A stretch of 64,000 nucleotides of DNA, taken from NCBI GenBank assembly GCA_964242575.1, contig CAXTCN010000010.1:30029-94028 (forward strand), read 5' to 3'. The notes below the pieces were generated by a model that worked only from the letters and a program-made list of their open reading frames with translations, had not been told where the DNA came from and did not search any database. The translations under genes and the position numbers were made by a program. Source of the stretch: JANPPS01 sp964242575 (GTDB taxonomy: Bacteria > Pseudomonadota > Alphaproteobacteria > Acetobacterales > Acetobacteraceae). Shown here one piece after another: positions 7,904-15,812 of this stretch (the first letter of the stretch is position 1; every line of letters starts with the position of its first letter).

Positions 7904-8650
7904 TCACTCTTCGAACCGCATCACCACTTCGCCGCAGTGCTCGAACGCCGCGCGCACCTCGGCCCCCGCGGGTGCGAAGTCCTTGCCGGTCCAGGACCCG
8001 GTTGTCACCACCTGCCCGGCCCGTAGCCCCCCGGCCCAGTGCGCCCCGGTGTTCGCCAGCCAGACCAGCAGCCGCAGCATGTCCCCGGCCGGGTTGCCCG
8101 TGCTCGCCTTGACCTCGGCGTCGTTGACCAGTAGCCGCACCCGTTCTGTCGCCAGGTCGATCCGTTGCCAATCCGGGATGGCCGGCCCAACCACCACCCC
8201 GCCATGCGACATGCTGTCCGCCAGGCCAGACAGCGGGTCCACCGCGTCCGCGTTGGCGTAGCGGCTCTGCAACACCTCGATGATGGGGTGCGCGGACCCA
8301 ATCGCCGCCAGCACCTCGTCCGGCGCATAGGGCTGTTCCCGCGGCGGCAGGCTGGTTTTGAGCCGCACCCCGATTTCGGCCTCCACCCCGCGCAGCGGCG
8401 CGCTGGACAGGCCCGGGCTGTCCTGCACACCGTCCGCTGGCAGCGGCGAGCAGGTCACCAGGCCGTCCGGAGCCGGCGATCCCACTTTCCAGCCGCCGAT
8501 CTGGCCCAGCTCCGCCGTGACGGCGCGCTGCACCAGATAGGCTTGCTCCTCCGTGCGCGGCCGCACCGCCTCTGGCAGGCTGTTCAGCAGTTGCGCCGGG
8601 TCGCGGCGGGCGCTCAGCAACAGGCGGGCGGCATCGTGGTGGCGGTCCAT
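7904..8650 (-). CDS. 2-keto-4-pentenoate hydratase / FAH-family protein (MhpD-like)
   Basis: A 248-residue member of the fumarylacetoacetate hydrolase C-terminal superfamily, closest in pattern to 2-hydroxypenta-2,4-dienoate hydratases. Diagnostic stretches are GGWKVGSPAPDG near residue 52, LRGVEAEIGVRL near 86-97 with the acidic metal-binding glutamates, HPIIEVLQSRY near 121, and GQVVTTGSWTGKDF near 212. Such enzymes hydrate or decarboxylate catechol-cleavage products. No other meta-cleavage gene is nearby, so the substrate is open. The start ATG gives MDRHHDAARLLL; the frame is open further upstream but would run into ribF on the other strand. It is divergent from ribF with a 63-base gap. 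Confidence 0.75.
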   Translation of the reverse strand: MDRHHDAARLLLSARRDPAQLLNSLPEAVRPRTEEQAYLVQRAVTAELGQIGGWKVGSPAPDGLVTCSPLPADGVQDSPGLSSAPLRGVEAEIGVRLKTSLPPREQPYAPDEVLAAIGSAHPIIEVLQSRYANADAVDPLSGLADSMSHGGVVVGPAIPDWQRIDLATERVRLLVNDAEVKASTGNPAGDMLRLLVWLANTGAHWAGGLRAGQVVTTGSWTGKDFAPAGAEVRAAFEHCGEVVMRFEE

Positions 8651-8713
8651 GCCTTGACCTTCGCATCGCCGCCATGCCTTGTCCAACCGGCAACGGAGGC
8701 CCTGGCTGAACAC

Positions 8714-9670
8714 ATGCAGACGGTCCAAGACTGGCGCGCCCTGCCGGACGGGCTGCGGGACGCGACGGTGGCGCTCGGCAACTTCGACGGCGTGCACCTC
8801 GGCCACGCCCACCTGCTCCGCACCGCCCACGCCGCCCGGCCCGGCGCCAAGCTCGCGGTGCTGACGTTCGAGCCGCACCCGCGCGAGCTGTTCCGCCCGG
8901 ACGACCCGCCGTTCCGCCTGATGTTGGCGGAGGAGCGCGCGGCGGCGTTGGCCGCCCTGGGCGTGCAAGTCCTATACGAGCTGCCGTTCGACCCGGCGTT
9001 CTCGGCCTTGACCGCAGACGCGTTCGTGACGGAGGTGCTGCACCAGGGGGTCGGCGCGGCGCACCTTGCCTGCGGCGCGGACTTCGCCTTCGGCCACCGT
9101 CGCGGGGGGGACGCCGCGTTCCTGGCAACGCAGGCGGAGGCGCTGGGCATCGGCCTGACCCTCGTGCCGAAGCTCGCGGACGCGCAGGGTCCCATCAGCT
9201 CCACCCGCATCCGCCGCCTGTTGCAGGACGGCTATCCCGAGCGCGCCGCCGCGGACCTCGGCCGTCCGTGGGCGGTGCGCGGCCCGGTCACGCATGGGGA
9301 CCAGCGCGGTCGCACCATCGGCTTCCCGACCGCCAACATCCCGCTCGGCCGCCATCTGGAGCCTGCCCGCGGCGTCTATGCCGTGACCGCGCGCCTGCCG
9401 GACGGCGCCACCGTGCCCGGCGTCGCCAACATCGGCCGGCGTCCCACGGTGAACGAAGGCACGGAAAGCCGGGTCGAGGCGCACCTGTTCGACTGGAAGG
9501 GCGACCTGTATGGGCAGCAGGTCTCGGTGGCGCTGCTGGCGTTCCTGCGCGCCGAGTGCAAGTTCGCGTCGTTCGATGAGCTTCGCACGCAAATCGTCCA
9601 GGACGCCGAACAGGCCCGGGCCTTGTTGCAGAACCAAACCCTTGACCAGCCTGTGCCCCACTCCGCATAA
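8714..9670 (+). CDS. ribF: bifunctional riboflavin kinase / FAD synthetase
   Basis: Makes FMN from riboflavin and FAD from FMN in the cytoplasm. The protein is 318 residues, close to the usual 305-320. The N-terminal FAD-synthetase nucleotidyltransferase domain shows GNFDGVHLGH near residue 22 and ISSTRIRRLL near 160. The C-terminal riboflavin-kinase domain shows GRTIGFPTANI near 198 and PGVANIGRRPTVN. The ATG giving MQTVQDWRALP was chosen. A GGAGG lies 14 bases before it, which is a long spacer. The frame is open a further 180 codons upstream but that part is unconserved and antisense to the FAH-family gene. It precedes ileS and lspA, a common gene order in proteobacteria. Confidence 0.95.
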   Translation: MQTVQDWRALPDGLRDATVALGNFDGVHLGHAHLLRTAHAARPGAKLAVLTFEPHPRELFRPDDPPFRLMLAEERAAALAALGVQVLYELPFDPAFSALTADAFVTEVLHQGVGAAHLACGADFAFGHRRGGDAAFLATQAEALGIGLTLVPKLADAQGPISSTRIRRLLQDGYPERAAADLGRPWAVRGPVTHGDQRGRTIGFPTANIPLGRHLEPARGVYAVTARLPDGATVPGVANIGRRPTVNEGTESRVEAHLFDWKGDLYGQQVSVALLAFLRAECKFASFDELRTQIVQDAEQARALLQNQTLDQPVPHSA

Positions 9671-9772
9671 CCCGGTGATGCACCCGGCCCAGCCCCTGCG
9701 AATTACGGCTCCGGCCGCTCCCTGAGCGCCGGACCCGCTACGCACGCGCACCCTTCGATCCGGGACCATCCG

Positions 9773-12547
9773 ATGACCAACGCCGCCCCCGACTACAAAT
9801 CGACCGTTTTCCTCCCCAGCACCGCATTCCCCATGCGCGGCGACCTGCCGAAGCGCGAGCCGGAGCTGCTGGCCCGCTGGGAGCGCGTCCGCCTGTGGGA
9901 CCGCACCGTGGCCGCCATGGCGGGCCGCCCGCAGTTCGTGCTGCATGACGGCCCGATCTACTCCAACGGCCACCTGCACATCGGCCACGCGCTGAACCGC
10001 ATCCTGAAGGACGTGGTGATGCGCGCGCACCGCATGGCCGGGCAGGACGTGGGCTATATCCCCGGCTGGGACATGCACGGCCTGCCAATTGAGTGGAAGG
10101 TCGAGGAGGAGTACCGCAAGACCGGCCGCGACAAGGATGCGACGCCGGTGCTGGACTTCCGCGACGAGTGCCGGCGCTATTCCGCGCACTGGCTCCATGT
10201 GCAGACGGCCGAGTTCCAGCGGCTCGGCGTCACCGGGGACTGGGCCGGGCGCTACGCCACCATGGATTTCCCGTCCGAGGCCGCGATTGCCGCCGAGATC
10301 GGCAAGTTCCTGCTGAACGGCGCGCTGTATCGCGGCCTGCGCCCGGTCATGTGGTCGCCGGTGGAGAAAACCGCGCTGGCTGAGGCCGAAATCGAGTACC
10401 ACGACCGCACCAGCGACACCGTCTATGTCCGGGTCCGCCTGCTGGACGGTCCGCTGGCGGGCGTATCGGCGGTCTATTGGACCACCACGCCTTGGACGGC
10501 GCCGGGCACGCGCGCTTTGACGCTCGGGCCGGAGATCGATTACGCGCTGGTCCATGTCGGCAGCGTGGCCGAGGGTTCGACCGTCGTGCCCGGCGAGAAC
10601 CTGCTGGTGGCGCTGGCATTGTTGCCGGGGTTCTGCGCGGCTGTGGGCATCGCCACGCACCACGTCGAGCGCGTGCTGAAGGGCGCCGACCTTGTGGGCC
10701 TGCGCGGCGCGCACCCGCTGCGCGACCACCCGGACGACGGCCTGCTCTATGCCATGGCGCTGCCGCTGGTGCCGGCCGAGTATGTCACCAGCGACCAGGG
10801 CACCGGCTTCGTCCCCTGCGCGCCCGCGCACGGCGAGGAGGACTTCGAGGTCAGCCGCGTCAACGGTCTGGAAGTGCCGGACACCGTAGGCCCCGACGGT
10901 CGTCTGCACCCCTGGGTCGGCACGCTCGCCGGCGTGCACGTGTTCAAGTCGGGCGACCCGGTTTCAGCGGCGCTCACGCTCGCCGGGACCCTAGCCGGCC
11001 GGGGCACGCTGCTGCACTCCTACCCGCACTCCTGGCGCAGCAAGGCGCCGGTCATCCTGCGCGCCACCCCGCAGTGGTTCATCCGCATGGACGGCCCCGA
11101 GGCCATCCGCGCCCGCGCCCTTGAGGCGATTGCCAACACCGCGTTCATCCCGGAGGCCGGCCGCACCCGCCTCGCCAGCATGGTCGCCGGGCGTCCCGAC
11201 TGGTGCATCAGCCGCCAGCGCGCCTGGGGCGTGCCCATCCCGGTGTTCGTGGAGCGCCGCACCGGCGAGCCGCTGCGCGACCCGGCCGTGCTGGATCGCG
11301 TCGTGGCCGCCTTCACCGCCGAGGGCGCAGATTCCTGGTACTCCTCGCCGCCCAGCCGCTTCCTGGGCAATGACCATGACCCGGAAGCGTTCGAACAGGT
11401 CCTGGACATCGTGGACGTCTGGTTCGAGAGCGGCAGCACGCACGGCTTCGCCATGGAAGGACGCGGCCTGCCGTGGCCCGCGGACCTGTACCTCGAAGGC
11501 AGCGACCAGCACCGCGGCTGGTTCCAGCATAGCCTGCTGGAGGCCATCGGCACCCGGGGCGCGGCGCCGTTCAAGGCGGTGCTGACCCACGGTTTCGTGC
11601 TGGACGAAGCCGGCCGCAAAATGAGCAAGTCGCTCGGCAACGTGACCGCGCCGCAGGAGGTCACGGACAAGATGGGCGCGGACATCCTTCGGCTCTGGGT
11701 GGTGAACTCGGACGTGTCGGAGGACCTGCGCATTGGCCCCGAAATCCTGAAGCAGCAGGCCGAGCTGTACCGCCGCCTTCGCAACACCCTGCGCTGGCTG
11801 CTGGGCAGCCTGGACGGCTGGCACGACGCCGAACGCCTGCCGCACGCCGAGCTGCCGGAGCTGGAGCGCTGGGTGCTGCACCGCCTGTCCGAACTGGACC
11901 AACGGATCAAGGGCGCGCTGGCGTCGCACGACTGGACCGGCGTTTACCCGGACCTGCACGCGTTCTGCTCGTCGGACCTGTCGGCGTTCTACTTCGACGT
12001 GCGCAAGGACGTACTATACTGCGACCCGGCGGCAAGCCCGCGCCGTCGGGCGGTGCGGACCGTGCTGGACCAACTGCACCGTTGCCTCACGACTTGGCTC
12101 GCCCCGGTGCTGTGCTTCACCGCCGAGGAGGCCTGGCTGGCGCGCTTCCCGTCCGAGGACGGCAGCGTGCACCTGGAACAGTTCCCCGACGTGCCCGCCG
12201 CCTGGCACGACCCGGCGCTCGGCGTCCGCTGGGCCGCGATCCGCGAGGCACGTGGCACGCTCACCACCGCGCTTGAGGCTGCCCGGCTGGACAAGCTGAT
12301 CGGCGCGTCCCTGCAGGCCACGCTCGCTTTGCCGCCTGCCTTCGCCGAGTGGCTGGATTGGAACACCTGGGCCGAGGTCGCAATCGTCTCCAGCGTGACG
12401 GCCGGGCCAGAGGTAAAGGTCAGCCGCGCCCCTGGCGGGAAGTGCGCCCGGTGCTGGCGCGTCCTGCCGGAGGTTGACGCCGCGACCTCGCTCTGCCTCC
12501 GCTGCACGGACGCTGTGGGCGAGCCGGCCCGGCGGGCGGCGGAGTGA
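9773..12547 (+). CDS. ileS: isoleucyl-tRNA synthetase
   Basis: Class I aminoacyl-tRNA synthetase charging tRNA-Ile, 924 residues. HIGH is at residues 69-72 and KMSKS at 616-620. The large CP1 editing domain lies between, and WCISRQRAWGVP is present near residue 475. The C-terminal zinc finger is intact with Cys891-x2-Cys894 and Cys908-x2-Cys911. This is the bacterial (IleS1) architecture. The preceding 100 bases hold no clear promoter, so ribF and ileS are probably cotranscribed. The stop codon overlaps the lspA start as GTGA, coupling the synthetase to signal peptidase II as in many bacteria. Confidence 0.97.
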   Translation: MTNAAPDYKSTVFLPSTAFPMRGDLPKREPELLARWERVRLWDRTVAAMAGRPQFVLHDGPIYSNGHLHIGHALNRILKDVVMRAHRMAGQDVGYIPGWDMHGLPIEWKVEEEYRKTGRDKDATPVLDFRDECRRYSAHWLHVQTAEFQRLGVTGDWAGRYATMDFPSEAAIAAEIGKFLLNGALYRGLRPVMWSPVEKTALAEAEIEYHDRTSDTVYVRVRLLDGPLAGVSAVYWTTTPWTAPGTRALTLGPEIDYALVHVGSVAEGSTVVPGENLLVALALLPGFCAAVGIATHHVERVLKGADLVGLRGAHPLRDHPDDGLLYAMALPLVPAEYVTSDQGTGFVPCAPAHGEEDFEVSRVNGLEVPDTVGPDGRLHPWVGTLAGVHVFKSGDPVSAALTLAGTLAGRGTLLHSYPHSWRSKAPVILRATPQWFIRMDGPEAIRARALEAIANTAFIPEAGRTRLASMVAGRPDWCISRQRAWGVPIPVFVERRTGEPLRDPAVLDRVVAAFTAEGADSWYSSPPSRFLGNDHDPEAFEQVLDIVDVWFESGSTHGFAMEGRGLPWPADLYLEGSDQHRGWFQHSLLEAIGTRGAAPFKAVLTHGFVLDEAGRKMSKSLGNVTAPQEVTDKMGADILRLWVVNSDVSEDLRIGPEILKQQAELYRRLRNTLRWLLGSLDGWHDAERLPHAELPELERWVLHRLSELDQRIKGALASHDWTGVYPDLHAFCSSDLSAFYFDVRKDVLYCDPAASPRRRAVRTVLDQLHRCLTTWLAPVLCFTAEEAWLARFPSEDGSVHLEQFPDVPAAWHDPALGVRWAAIREARGTLTTALEAARLDKLIGASLQATLALPPAFAEWLDWNTWAEVAIVSSVTAGPEVKVSRAPGGKCARCWRVLPEVDAATSLCLRCTDAVGEPARRAAE

Positions 12548-13041
12548 GCCGCCACGCCCGTTGGGGGTTGCTGGCCGCCGTGCTGGTGCTGCTGGCGGAC
12601 CAGGCGAGCAAGTGGTGGGTGCTGGAAGTCCTGCGCCTGTCGGAGCGCGGCCAGGTCCCGGTCCTGCCGGTGCTCAGCCTGACGATGGTGTGGAACCAGG
12701 GCGTGACTTTCGGCCTATTCAAGCAGGGCGGCGCGTGGGGGCCATGGCTGCTGGCCGGAGTGGCGCTCGCGGTGGTCGTGGCGCTCGGCGTGTGGCTGCG
12801 GCGTGCGGAGACGGCGTTGGTGGCATGGGCGCTGGGTGCCATCGCCGGCGGCGCGGTCGGCAACGTCATCGACCGCCTGCGCTTCGGCGCCGTGGTGGAC
12901 TTCCTGCACGCGCACGCCTTCGGCTGGTCCTGGTACGTGTTCAACGTGGCGGACGCCGCCATCGTCTGCGGCGTGGGCGCACTGGTGCTTGACGGCCTGC
13001 TGCCAAGGTCCCGCTTGCCGGCGCCGACCGTTCGGCAGTAA
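12544..13041 (+). CDS. lspA: lipoprotein signal peptidase (signal peptidase II)
   Basis: Inner-membrane aspartic protease that removes signal peptides from diacylglyceryl prolipoproteins. It has 165 residues and four hydrophobic helices. The conserved boxes MVWNQGVTFGL (48-58), GNVIDRLRFGAVVDF (106-120) and FNVADAAI (133-140) are present; Asp119 and Asp137 are presumably the catalytic pair. The start is GTG, overlapping the ileS stop by GTGA. A probable lipoprotein gene lies directly downstream. Confidence 0.95.
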   Translation: MSRHARWGLLAAVLVLLADQASKWWVLEVLRLSERGQVPVLPVLSLTMVWNQGVTFGLFKQGGAWGPWLLAGVALAVVVALGVWLRRAETALVAWALGAIAGGAVGNVIDRLRFGAVVDFLHAHAFGWSWYVFNVADAAIVCGVGALVLDGLLPRSRLPAPTVRQ

Positions 13042-13050
13042 TACGCGCGC

Positions 13051-13602
13051 ATGAAGGCATCATTCCAAATTTTCGCGCTCGCCTGCGTGCTGGCCCTTCC
13101 GGCTTGCGGCGGGGACGAGTTGACCCGCACCTTTGGCCTGAGCCGCGACGCTCCGGACGAGTTCCAGGTCACCACCCGCGCGCCGCTGTCGATGCCGCCG
13201 AACCTGGCGCTCCGGCCGCCCAGCCCCGGCGCGACCCGCCCGCAGGAAATGACCCAGCGCCAGCAGGCCGAGGCCACGTTGGTGCCGGACGCCGTGCTGG
13301 CGACGCAGCCCGGCGCTGGCCTGACGCCGGGCCAACAGGCGCTGGTGTCCGCCGCCGGCCCGGCCGCACCGGCAAACATCCGCGACCGCGTGGACAACGA
13401 GGCCGCGTTGGACACGCCCAGCCGCAGCCTGACCGACCGGTTGCTGTTCTGGCAGCCAGCGCCCCTTCCCGGCACTCAGGTCGACCCGGTGCGCGAGAAC
13501 CAGCGCCTGCGCGAGAACGCCGCGCTAGGCCAGCCGACCGTGGTGGGCGACACGCCGATCATCCAGCGCCGCCGCCAGGGGCTGTTCAGCAGCATCTTCT
13601 AA
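13051..13602 (+). CDS. DUF3035-type outer-membrane lipoprotein (BamF-like)
   Basis: A small lipoprotein of 183 residues with a type II signal peptide: MKASFQIFALACVLALPAC, lipobox LPAC with the acylated cysteine at residue 19. The mature part contains the DEFQVTTRAPLSMPPNLALRPP block that marks the alphaproteobacterial DUF3035 family. Some family members carry the name BamF, a proposed accessory subunit of the outer-membrane barrel assembly complex; whether that applies here is not settled by sequence. It lies nine bases after lspA, whose product would process it. The rest is low-complexity and rich in Pro, Ala and Gln, as expected for a periplasmic linker. Confidence 0.75.
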   Translation: MKASFQIFALACVLALPACGGDELTRTFGLSRDAPDEFQVTTRAPLSMPPNLALRPPSPGATRPQEMTQRQQAEATLVPDAVLATQPGAGLTPGQQALVSAAGPAAPANIRDRVDNEAALDTPSRSLTDRLLFWQPAPLPGTQVDPVRENQRLRENAALGQPTVVGDTPIIQRRRQGLFSSIF

Positions 13603-13621
13603 CGCCAGTTGGGGCGGCGGC

Positions 13622-14194
13622 CTACCGGCTCAGGGAGTGGTACTCAGCGTTCGGCATCATATCGACGGCATGGGCCACGCGGTTCGTGTAGTTGAAGAAC
13701 GCAGCGACCTCCGCGATGTCGAAGATGTCCGCGTCGCCGAACCCATGCGCCCGCAACGCAGCCCGGTCCGTCTCGGCCACGGTATGCGGCGCGGCCGTCA
13801 GTTGCACCGCGAAGTCCAGCATCGCCCGTTGCCGGGCCGGCAGTTCCGCCACGCGGTAGTTGAACGCCAACATTTCCCCAAGCTGGGGGTCGCCCGACAG
13901 CTTCCGCACCGCCGCGCCATGCGCCACCAGGCAGTAGTAGCACCGGTTCCACGCTGACACCGCGACCGCGATCATTTCGCGTTCCAGCTTGGATAGCCCG
14001 GACGGCGCCAGCATCAGTTCATCATACATCCGGATGAAGTTGCGCAGCTTCTCCGGCCGCAACAGCCAGGCGCGCAGCACGTTCGGCACGAAGCCCAGCT
14101 TGTCCCGGCATTTTTGGAAGTATGGCTTGAGGTCATCCGGTAGGCTGGCCTCGTCGGCGTCGACCAGCGCCGTCACGTGCGTCGGTTGCGGCAT
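13622..14194 (-). CDS. peroxidase-related CMD/AhpD-like protein
   Basis: A 190-residue protein of the carboxymuconolactone-decarboxylase/AhpD fold, subgroup often annotated as uncharacterised peroxidase-related enzyme. The redox motif Cys85-Tyr-Tyr-Cys88 followed by His92 (CYYCLVAHG) is complete, which predicts thiol-dependent peroxide reduction. The N-terminal LKPYFQKCRDKLGFVPNVLR is typical of the subgroup. It is the last gene of a minus-strand cassette, two bases after the acyl-CoA synthetase, so it may protect or work with that pathway. The end is convergent with the lipoprotein gene across 19 bases with no visible terminator. Confidence 0.82.
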   Translation of the reverse strand: MPQPTHVTALVDADEASLPDDLKPYFQKCRDKLGFVPNVLRAWLLRPEKLRNFIRMYDELMLAPSGLSKLEREMIAVAVSAWNRCYYCLVAHGAAVRKLSGDPQLGEMLAFNYRVAELPARQRAMLDFAVQLTAAPHTVAETDRAALRAHGFGDADIFDIAEVAAFFNYTNRVAHAVDMMPNAEYHSLSR

Positions 14195-14196
14195 TC

Positions 14197-15810
14197 CTAA
14201 CCCTCCAACGCCTGAGCCTGCTCGCGCAGCATGAACTTCTGCATCTTGCCGGTGCTGGTCTTGGGCAGCGGCCCGAACACCACGGTGCGCGGCACCTTGA
14301 ACCGCGCCAGCCGCTCCCGGCAGAACGCGATGATTTCGGCGGCCGTCGCGTCCATCTCCGGCCGCAGGGTCACGAACGCGCAGGGCGTCTCGCCCCAGGT
14401 CGGGTCCGGCCGCGCCACCACGGCCGCCTCCAGCACGGCGGGGTGGCGGTACAGCACGCCCTCCACCTCAATCGTCGAGATATTTTCGCCACCCGAAATG
14501 ATAATGTCCTTCGACCGGTCGCGGATTTCCAGGTAGCCGTCCGGGTGGCTGACCGCGAGGTCCCCGGTGTGGAACCAGCCGCCTTGGAACGCCTCCGCAG
14601 TAGCGGCCGGGTTCTTGAGGTAGCCTTTCATCACGATGTTGCCGCGCATGAAAACTTCGCCCATGGTCGCGCCGTCCCGCGGCACCGGCGCCAGGGTGTC
14701 CGGGTCCGCCACCATAACCCCCTCCTGCACCGGGTAGGTCACGCCCTGCCGCGCCTTAATCGCCGCGCGCTGCTCGTCCGGCAGCGCGTCCCACTCCTCA
14801 TGCCAGGCGCACACGGTCACTGGGCCGTAGGTCTCCGTCAGCCCATAGACGTGCGTCGTCTCGAACCCGAGCCGCTCCATCCCCTCCAGCACCGCGGGCG
14901 GTGGCGCCGCGCCCGCTGTCATCATGCGCACCGGAGTCGGCCGGGGCTGCACGCCGGGGTGGTTGAGCAACAGCCCCATGACGATCGGCGCGCCGCACAG
15001 ATGCGTCACGCCATGCCGGTCCATAGCGTCCAGCATCGCCCCCGCCTCGACCCGGCGCAGGCACACGTTGGTCCCGGCCATCGCCGCCACGGTCCAGGGA
15101 AAGCACCAGCCGTTGCAGTGAAACATCGGCAGCGTCCACAAATAGACCGGATGCTGCGTCATGCCCCACGTCAGCGCGTTGCCGACCGCGTTCAGGTAAG
15201 CGCCGCGGTGGTGGTAAACGACGCCCTTTGGGTTGCCCGTGGTGCCGGACGTGTAGTTGAGCGCGATGGCGTCCCACTCGTCCTCCGGCATGGCCCACTC
15301 GAATGCCGGGTCGCCGCCGGCCAGGAACTCCTCGTAGTCCACCTGCCCGGCCGGAGCGCCCGGCGGCGCAAGCGCGTCGTTGATGTCCACCACGAAGGGC
15401 CGCGCCCCGTCCGGGATCAGCGCCAGCGCCTCCGCCACCGTGCCCGCGAACTCCCGGTCCGCCAGCAGCACCCGCGCCTCGCCGTGGCCCAGGATAAAGG
15501 CGATGGTCGCGGCGTCTAGCCGCACGTTCAGGCTGCACAGCACCGCGCCCAGCATCGGCACGCCGAAATGCGCCTCCACCATGGCCGGCGTGTTCGGCGC
15601 CATGATCGCCACGGTCTCGCCGCGCCGGACGCCCTGCTTTGACAACGCCGACGCCATCCGCCGGCACCGCGCATAGGTCTCCACCCAAGTCTGGCGCAGG
15701 TCGCCATGCAGGATCGCCACTCGGTCCGGGAACACGTCTGCCGTGCGCCGGATGAAGCTCAAGGGCGACAGCGCCTGGTAGTTGGCCGGCCCTCGCGGCA
15801 TGTCGAACAT
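14197..15810 (-). CDS. AMP-forming acyl-CoA synthetase
   Basis: Adenylate-forming ligase of 537 residues that activates a carboxylic acid as acyl-AMP and then acyl-CoA. The P-loop-like TSGTTGNPKG is at residues 187-196, and GLTETYGP and GWFHTGDLAV mark the A5 and A7 motifs. The C-terminal catalytic lysine is Lys522 in TSTGKMQKF. The MFHCNGWCFPW segment places it with the medium/long-chain and branched-acid ligases often labelled acyl-CoA synthetase, but the substrate is not readable. The start chosen is the ATG two bases after the upstream stop; an in-frame extension would overlap the upstream gene. The tight spacing implies cotranscription with the unknown protein and the ELM1-like gene. Confidence 0.9.
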   Translation of the reverse strand: MFDMPRGPANYQALSPLSFIRRTADVFPDRVAILHGDLRQTWVETYARCRRMASALSKQGVRRGETVAIMAPNTPAMVEAHFGVPMLGAVLCSLNVRLDAATIAFILGHGEARVLLADREFAGTVAEALALIPDGARPFVVDINDALAPPGAPAGQVDYEEFLAGGDPAFEWAMPEDEWDAIALNYTSGTTGNPKGVVYHHRGAYLNAVGNALTWGMTQHPVYLWTLPMFHCNGWCFPWTVAAMAGTNVCLRRVEAGAMLDAMDRHGVTHLCGAPIVMGLLLNHPGVQPRPTPVRMMTAGAAPPPAVLEGMERLGFETTHVYGLTETYGPVTVCAWHEEWDALPDEQRAAIKARQGVTYPVQEGVMVADPDTLAPVPRDGATMGEVFMRGNIVMKGYLKNPAATAEAFQGGWFHTGDLAVSHPDGYLEIRDRSKDIIISGGENISTIEVEGVLYRHPAVLEAAVVARPDPTWGETPCAFVTLRPEMDATAAEIIAFCRERLARFKVPRTVVFGPLPKTSTGKMQKFMLREQAQALEG

Positions 15811-15812
15811 GG